From: Avibacterium paragallinarum
GTDB lineage: Bacteria > Pseudomonadota > Gammaproteobacteria > Enterobacterales > Pasteurellaceae
Reading direction: 5' to 3'
Assembly: GCF_900450705.1 (NCBI RefSeq)
Contig: NZ_UGHK01000002.1
Coordinates: 1,616,970 to 1,680,969 of the forward strand
Length of the DNA stretch: 64,000 nucleotides
Position 1 is the stretch's first letter, and each line of letters starts with the position of its first letter. Made by a program: the position numbers and the translations under genes. Shown here piece by piece: positions 59,849-64,000 of this stretch. The notes under the pieces are model-generated. The model was not told the DNA's origin and did not search any database. It saw only the letters and a program-made list of their open reading frames with translations.

Positions 59849-60475
59849 ATGGCTTACACTCTACCTGAACTAGGCTATGCCTACGATGCATTAGAACCAC
59901 ATTTCGATGCACAAACAATGGAAATTCACTACAGCAAACATCACCAAGCTTATGTGAACAACGCCAACGCCATTTTAGAAACGTTACCGCAATTTGCTGA
60001 GCTTTGCCCGGGTGAGTTAATCACCAAGTTAGCAGAAGTGCCAGCAGATAAACGCACAGGTTTACGCAACAATGCTGGTGGCCACGTTAATCATAGCTTG
60101 TTCTGGAAAAGCTTGAAAAAAGGCACTACCTTACAAGGCGCGTTAAAAGACGCCATTATCCGTGATTTCGGTTCTGTGGAAGCATTCCAAGCAGAATTTG
60201 AAAAAGCTGCAGCAACCCGTTTCGGTTCTGGCTGGGCGTGGTTAGTGTTAAACAACGGTAAATTAGAAGTAGTTTCCACTGCAAACCAAGACAGCCCATT
60301 AATGGGTAAAGAAATCGCAGGTTGCGAAGGCTACCCAATTTTCGGTTTAGATGTTTGGGAACACGCTTACTACTTAAAATTCCAAAACCGTCGCCCAGAC
60401 TACATTAAAGAATTCAGGAACGTAGTAAACTGGGATTACGCCGCAGAGCGTTTTGAAAAAAAAGTGAATCTTTAA
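59849..60475 (+). CDS. sodA: Manganese superoxide dismutase
   Basis: The 208-residue enzyme has [20 protein letters not shown], metal ligands in [10 protein letters not shown] (His27-like), [10 protein letters not shown] and [11 protein letters not shown] (Asp and His), and GSGWAWLV, all typical of Mn/Fe SOD; the GGHVNH and DVWEHAYY context favours Mn. The open frame starts 25 codons earlier, but AAGGAAAA sits before the chosen ATG. Confidence 0.96.
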   Translation: MAYTLPELGYAYDALEPHFDAQTMEIHYSKHHQAYVNNANAILETLPQFAELCPGELITKLAEVPADKRTGLRNNAGGHVNHSLFWKSLKKGTTLQGALKDAIIRDFGSVEAFQAEFEKAAATRFGSGWAWLVLNNGKLEVVSTANQDSPLMGKEIAGCEGYPIFGLDVWEHAYYLKFQNRRPDYIKEFRNVVNWDYAAERFEKKVNL

Positions 60476-60489
60476 TTTACTAATTTAAG

Positions 60490-60521
60490 AAAAAATCTCG
60501 CTTAATAAAGCGGGATTTTTT
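60490..60521 (+). terminator. sodA terminator
   Basis: AAAAATCTCGCTT pairs with AAGCGGGATTTTT (one wobble) across a 4-base loop, with a T6 tail. The next 229 bases hold a small hairpin (CATACCG/CGGTATG, 60626-60652) and no gene. Confidence 0.9.
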
Positions 60522-60750
60522 CTTTCGGGATAGTAATCCTTATTATTTTGAGTACGAAAATAAACGGTATATAAATTGATATTTATATCGTTATTTGCTT
60601 GAAGATACTTTTATTCATTAAAAGTCATACCGTTCCATAATAGAGCGGTATGAAAAATTGGTAATAAACTATACTTCATTACTCACGAACACTCACTAAC
60701 ATTTAGTTAGAAATCGCAATATCCATCTATTGGCTTCCTATAAATTTACA

Positions 60751-62697
60751 TCACTCTTTTGACTTTTTCCCCTGAAACAATTTTTGTTTATAGGCATAGC
60801 TACCCCATAAAGCATAAGCTAAAGCTTCTTTTTGTAATGATGGTGCAATATCATTTGGAGTAAGCTGCCCACTTTTTTCATCATAGTGGAAACCTTGTAC
60901 GGGCTGCCCTTGTTGTAAAATGGCGACATCATCACCACGGCGGAATGCCATTGTGCGGTCAAATTGCATTAATGCACGGTTTGGATCGACTGGCTGGGTT
61001 AAATCATAACCTAACATTGGATAGTCGCCACCTACTCCAATCAAGGAAAGCAAGGTGGTTGGCATATCAATTTGGCTTACCAAGCGGTTATCACGGCGTG
61101 GTTCAATACCTTCGCCTAAAATTAATGCTGGGATATGGAAATGTTTAATTGGCACAAGCGATGCACCTCCCACGCGGGAATCGTGATCTGCAATCACAAG
61201 AAAAACTGTGTCTTTCCAATAATCTGAATTTTTCGCTAATTGGAAAAAATGTCCTAATGCGTGATCCGCATATTTCGCCGCATTATTGCGGGTTTGTTTT
61301 GGCTGCTCATAAAGATCAATCTTGCCATCAGGAAACTCAAATGGATCGTGGTTGCTTGAAGTAAACACAAGACTGAAGAAAGGCTGACCAGTGCGGTGTA
61401 ATTCGGTAAATTCCGCGTTGGCTTTATCAAATAAATCTTCATCGCTCACTCCCCAAGTTCCCGTAAATTTTGGTTCTTTATATTCAGATTGATCGATAAT
61501 TTTTTGGAAACCATTGCCGTAGAAAAAGCTAGCCATATTATCAAAATGTTTTTCCCCACCATAAATAAAGGAAGTGTGATAACCTTGTTGTCCGAGCAAA
61601 GATGCAATGGTAAAAAAGCCATTTTGTGCTCCTGCCAATTTCACCACTGAGCGAGCAGGTGTTGGCGTGAAACCTGCAGTAACCGCTTCTATTCCGCGAA
61701 CGGAACGTGTACCTGTGGCATAGAGATTTTCAAATAACCAGCCTTGTTTAGCAAGCTCGTCAAAATGCGGGGAAAGCGGTTTGCCGCCTAGTGTACCAAT
61801 AAATTGTGCACCTAAACTTTCTTCCAAAATAATCACCAAATTTTTTGGCTTTCCGTTATAGGTTGGCTTGTTGTGTGTGAGCGTTGGGAAATCCGCAGAA
61901 ATATAATCGCTCTCAGGGCGACCACGCACCTGTTTCAAGGTTTCCACCACTTCTTCAAGAGGCATCTTGCCATAAATTTCTGAGGAGTTACTTTCATCTT
62001 TAAACTGTTGAATCGCAAAGATAACAGAATAACCCGAGTTTAATACTAAAGAATTAACCAATGGATCAGAGGAAAACGCTACCATTGCTGGGTTAATGCC
62101 ACGATGTTGAAAACTAGAACGTGCACCAATAAAGGTCAGTAGCCCGACGACCAAGAAAATCACAGGTCGCCATTGCCACTGAGGGTACACTAAATCGTCC
62201 CATAAATGAGCAGAGAATTTCCACACGCCATAAACAGAAAGTGCGGTCAGAATTGGGGTTAAAATTAATGCCACAAGATGCCCGTTTGCCAACATTGTGA
62301 ACACTTCTTTTGGATTAACTAAATATTCCACAAACAAGCGGTTTGGGCGGAAATCATAGGTCTCAATAAATGCGGGTGTAGCAAATTCCATAAATAGAAT
62401 AAATACCGTACTTGCAACAAGCCAGACGCGGACAAAATGATTTACCGCCGTTCCCAAACTGGTTTTATTGGCAAAAAAACAAGTCAGTAAAATTGGTACG
62501 GAAAACAACCAACATAAACTTACAATATCAATTCTAATTCCTTGTAGAAAAAGCGATACCCATCCATTTACGGCAGAAATTCGTTCATTTTGCCAAATAG
62601 CAAGTAATAAACGGCTTACTGATAATAAAGCAAGATTTGCCAAGAAAAAACTAAAAATAGGGGATAAAAAACTAAAAGAGGATCTTAAAAAATTCAT
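60751..62697 (-). CDS. LtaS-family membrane phosphoglycerol/phosphoethanolamine-type transferase
   Basis: The 648-residue protein has about five N-terminal membrane segments (to about residue 200) and a periplasmic sulfatase-fold domain. Metal and nucleophile candidates are VIILEESLGAQF (Glu), YATGTRSVRGIEAV (Thr nucleophile, near 331) and VIADHDSRVGG (Asp-His). SSNHDPFEFP supplies further ligand histidine. These match the LTA synthase/OpgB/phosphoethanolamine transferase superfamily. In a Gram-negative it probably decorates lipid or glycan in the envelope; substrate is unresolved. A USS lies in the coding region. No clear operon partners. Confidence 0.82.
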   Translation of the reverse strand: MNFLRSSFSFLSPIFSFFLANLALLSVSRLLLAIWQNERISAVNGWVSLFLQGIRIDIVSLCWLFSVPILLTCFFANKTSLGTAVNHFVRVWLVASTVFILFMEFATPAFIETYDFRPNRLFVEYLVNPKEVFTMLANGHLVALILTPILTALSVYGVWKFSAHLWDDLVYPQWQWRPVIFLVVGLLTFIGARSSFQHRGINPAMVAFSSDPLVNSLVLNSGYSVIFAIQQFKDESNSSEIYGKMPLEEVVETLKQVRGRPESDYISADFPTLTHNKPTYNGKPKNLVIILEESLGAQFIGTLGGKPLSPHFDELAKQGWLFENLYATGTRSVRGIEAVTAGFTPTPARSVVKLAGAQNGFFTIASLLGQQGYHTSFIYGGEKHFDNMASFFYGNGFQKIIDQSEYKEPKFTGTWGVSDEDLFDKANAEFTELHRTGQPFFSLVFTSSNHDPFEFPDGKIDLYEQPKQTRNNAAKYADHALGHFFQLAKNSDYWKDTVFLVIADHDSRVGGASLVPIKHFHIPALILGEGIEPRRDNRLVSQIDMPTTLLSLIGVGGDYPMLGYDLTQPVDPNRALMQFDRTMAFRRGDDVAILQQGQPVQGFHYDEKSGQLTPNDIAPSLQKEALAYALWGSYAYKQKLFQGKKSKE

Positions 62698-62877
62698 AGA
62701 GGTTCTACATTAATTGAATATGCTTATTAGACTAGTTTTGACAAATAAAAGTTCTGTCCTACACGATTTATCATTGCGTAAATTTAAAATAAGGCAACAA
62801 GTACTAGATGTAGATGGCATAGCAACAATGAAGTAACAGAAAATTATTTTTAACTCAAACAGTAATGCCATCGAATA

Positions 62878-62916
62878 TAAAAAAGGACTGGTTTGCTTCA
62901 TTTTGCTACCAGCCCT
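62878..62916 (-). terminator. Terminator of the trmD-rplS operon
   Basis: On the minus strand AGGGCTGGT pairs with ACCAGTCCT (one G-T wobble) around a 15-base loop, followed by T6. It lies 32 bases beyond the rplS stop. Confidence 0.85.
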
Positions 62917-62947
62917 CTTCATTTCATTCTCTTAGACAGAAAGAGAA

Positions 62948-63298
62948 TTAATCACCAAGACGCTCTTTAATACGTGCAGATTTACCTGAACGTTCGCGTA
63001 AGTAGTAAAGTTTCGCTTTACGCACTGCACCTTTACGTTTCACGGCGATGCTGTCGATAACTGGTGAGTGAGTTTGGAATACACGCTCAACGCCTACACC
63101 GTTAGAAATTTTACGTAAAGTGAATGCACTGTGCAAGCCACGGTTACGAATTGCAATAACCACGCCTTCGAATGCTTGCAGACGACGTTTACTACCTTCA
63201 ACAACCCATACTTTAACTTCTAAAGTATCACCTGGGCGGAAGCTAGGTACGTTTTGTTTTAATTGTTCTTGTTCAATTTGTTTAATGATGTTACTCAT
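62948..63298 (-). CDS. rplS: 50S ribosomal protein L19
   Basis: The 116-residue protein begins [20 protein letters not shown], with [15 protein letters not shown] and ARIKERLGD at the C-terminus, as in E. coli L19, which sits at the 30S/50S interface. AAGGAT precedes the ATG. It is last in the conserved rpsP-rimM-trmD-rplS operon. Confidence 0.98.
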   Translation of the reverse strand: MSNIIKQIEQEQLKQNVPSFRPGDTLEVKVWVVEGSKRRLQAFEGVVIAIRNRGLHSAFTLRKISNGVGVERVFQTHSPVIDSIAVKRKGAVRKAKLYYLRERSGKSARIKERLGD

Positions 63299-63363
63299 TG
63301 TGTAATCCTTCTAAGATCCTAGTATTAACTGATGATTTTGCGAATGGTTAAACTCGCAATCAA

Positions 63364-64000
63364 CTAATCAACTTTATTTGCTTGCTGTTCAAGTTTGACT
63401 TGCGCCAGCAGTTTCCGTTGTTCGTCAGTCAGAGCTAGGCTTTCCAATAGCTCAGGGCGTCTTAACCACGTTCTTAATAGCGATTGTTTTAACCGCCATT
63501 TACGAATTTCTGCGTGGTTACCCGACATCAACACCGCAGGCACTGACATTCCGTCTAGCACCTCTGGCCGAGTATAGTGCGGGCAATCTAATAAACCGTC
63601 AGCAAAAGAATCTTCTTCTGCAGAGGCTTGCTTGCCTAGCACTCTTGGAATAAACCTTGCAACGGCATCAATTAATGTCATTGCTGGCAGCTCTCCCCCC
63701 GTAAGAACGTAATCACCCACTGACCATTCTTCATCAATTTCAGTTTGGATTACTCGCTCATCAATGCCTTCATAACGCCCGCAGACGAAAATCAATTTCT
63801 GATTTTTTGCCAGCTCTGTTACGCCGCATTGATCGAGTTTCCGTCCTTGTGGAGAAAGATAAATTACCTTTGCCCTTTCTCCTGCTGCCGTTTTAGCCGC
63901 TTGGATTGCCTCACGCAATGGTTGCACCATCATTAACATTCCAGGCCCGCCGCCATAAGGGCGATCATCAACGGTTTTATGTTTATCCGTGGTGAAATCA
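63364..64000 (-). CDS. trmD: tRNA (guanine-N1)-methyltransferase, C-terminal part (truncated by window edge)
   Basis: About 212 residues are visible, opening in mid-protein with the conserved [33 protein letters not shown] and [22 protein letters not shown] form the SPOUT-fold trefoil knot that binds S-adenosylmethionine. It methylates G37 of tRNAs, preventing frameshifting. It is upstream of rplS by 65 bases. The N-terminus lies past the window end. Confidence 0.97.
   Translation of the reverse strand, partial: DFTTDKHKTVDDRPYGGGPGMLMMVQPLREAIQAAKTAAGERAKVIYLSPQGRKLDQCGVTELAKNQKLIFVCGRYEGIDERVIQTEIDEEWSVGDYVLTGGELPAMTLIDAVARFIPRVLGKQASAEEDSFADGLLDCPHYTRPEVLDGMSVPAVLMSGNHAEIRKWRLKQSLLRTWLRRPELLESLALTDEQRKLLAQVKLEQQANKVD

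Overview
The window is a chromosomal segment of a Pasteurellaceae bacterium of the Haemophilus influenzae-type uptake-signal clade. The 9-mer AAGTGCGGT and its complement recur dozens of times, often as inverted pairs that double as terminators. Protein sequences (PckA, MetJ, Zwf/Pgl/Gnd, PnuC, the fuc operon) and two IS1016 copies fit this family. Genus cannot be fixed from the sequence alone; a chondroitin lyase suggests a host-associated mucosal species.

Layout. 1-1133: start of the S10 ribosomal operon (rpsJ, rplC, rplD; minus strand). 1378-3507: metJ with a tandem met-box array, and pckA. 3740-11583: a pentose/pentitol catabolic cluster (ABC importer, FGGY kinase, polyol dehydrogenase, and a divergent D-lyxose-type isomerase and LacI-type regulator). 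11634-13797: hslO and hslR, separated by an IS1016 copy that rewrote the HslR C-terminus. 13937-22059: OPT transporter, cysQ, and the oxidative pentose phosphate genes zwf-pgl-gnd with a HepT/MntA toxin-antitoxin pair inserted between pgl and gnd. 22175-24732: a 117-bp palindromic MITE, a pentanucleotide repeat and an AT-rich autotransporter gene. 24798-31199: tRNA-Ile(CAU), the rpsU-dnaG-rpoD operon, tsaD and tdk. 31464-36346: murQ, LPS heptose genes waaC, waaF, hldD, and deoC. 36390-43297: fucose operon fucRIKUAP with a Correia-like MITE upstream of fucI. 43383-51564: a surface locus with an out-of-frame autotransporter (G7 tract), then a porin / autotransporter / chondroitin lyase operon under a promoter that looks CRP-dependent and has a 10-A homopolymer in its spacer. 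51752-58930: GNAT, tpiA, ROK kinase, a partial inositol set (iolB, iolA, a Gfo/Idh/MocA dehydrogenase) and pnuC. 59025-64000: second IS1016, sodA, an LtaS-like sulfatase-fold membrane enzyme, rplS and partial trmD.

How it fits together. Much of the accessory content serves scavenging of host carbohydrate: fucose, chondroitin/dermatan sulfate, pentoses or pentitols, inositol-derived compounds and (MurQ) cell-wall amino sugar. Near-consensus CRP sites lie in front of the pentose cluster, fuc operon, chondroitin operon and ROK kinase. The most notable candidate system is 43383-51588: an outer-membrane porin, an autotransporter and a PL8 lyase encoded back to back, with two homopolymeric tracts placed where length changes would switch expression.
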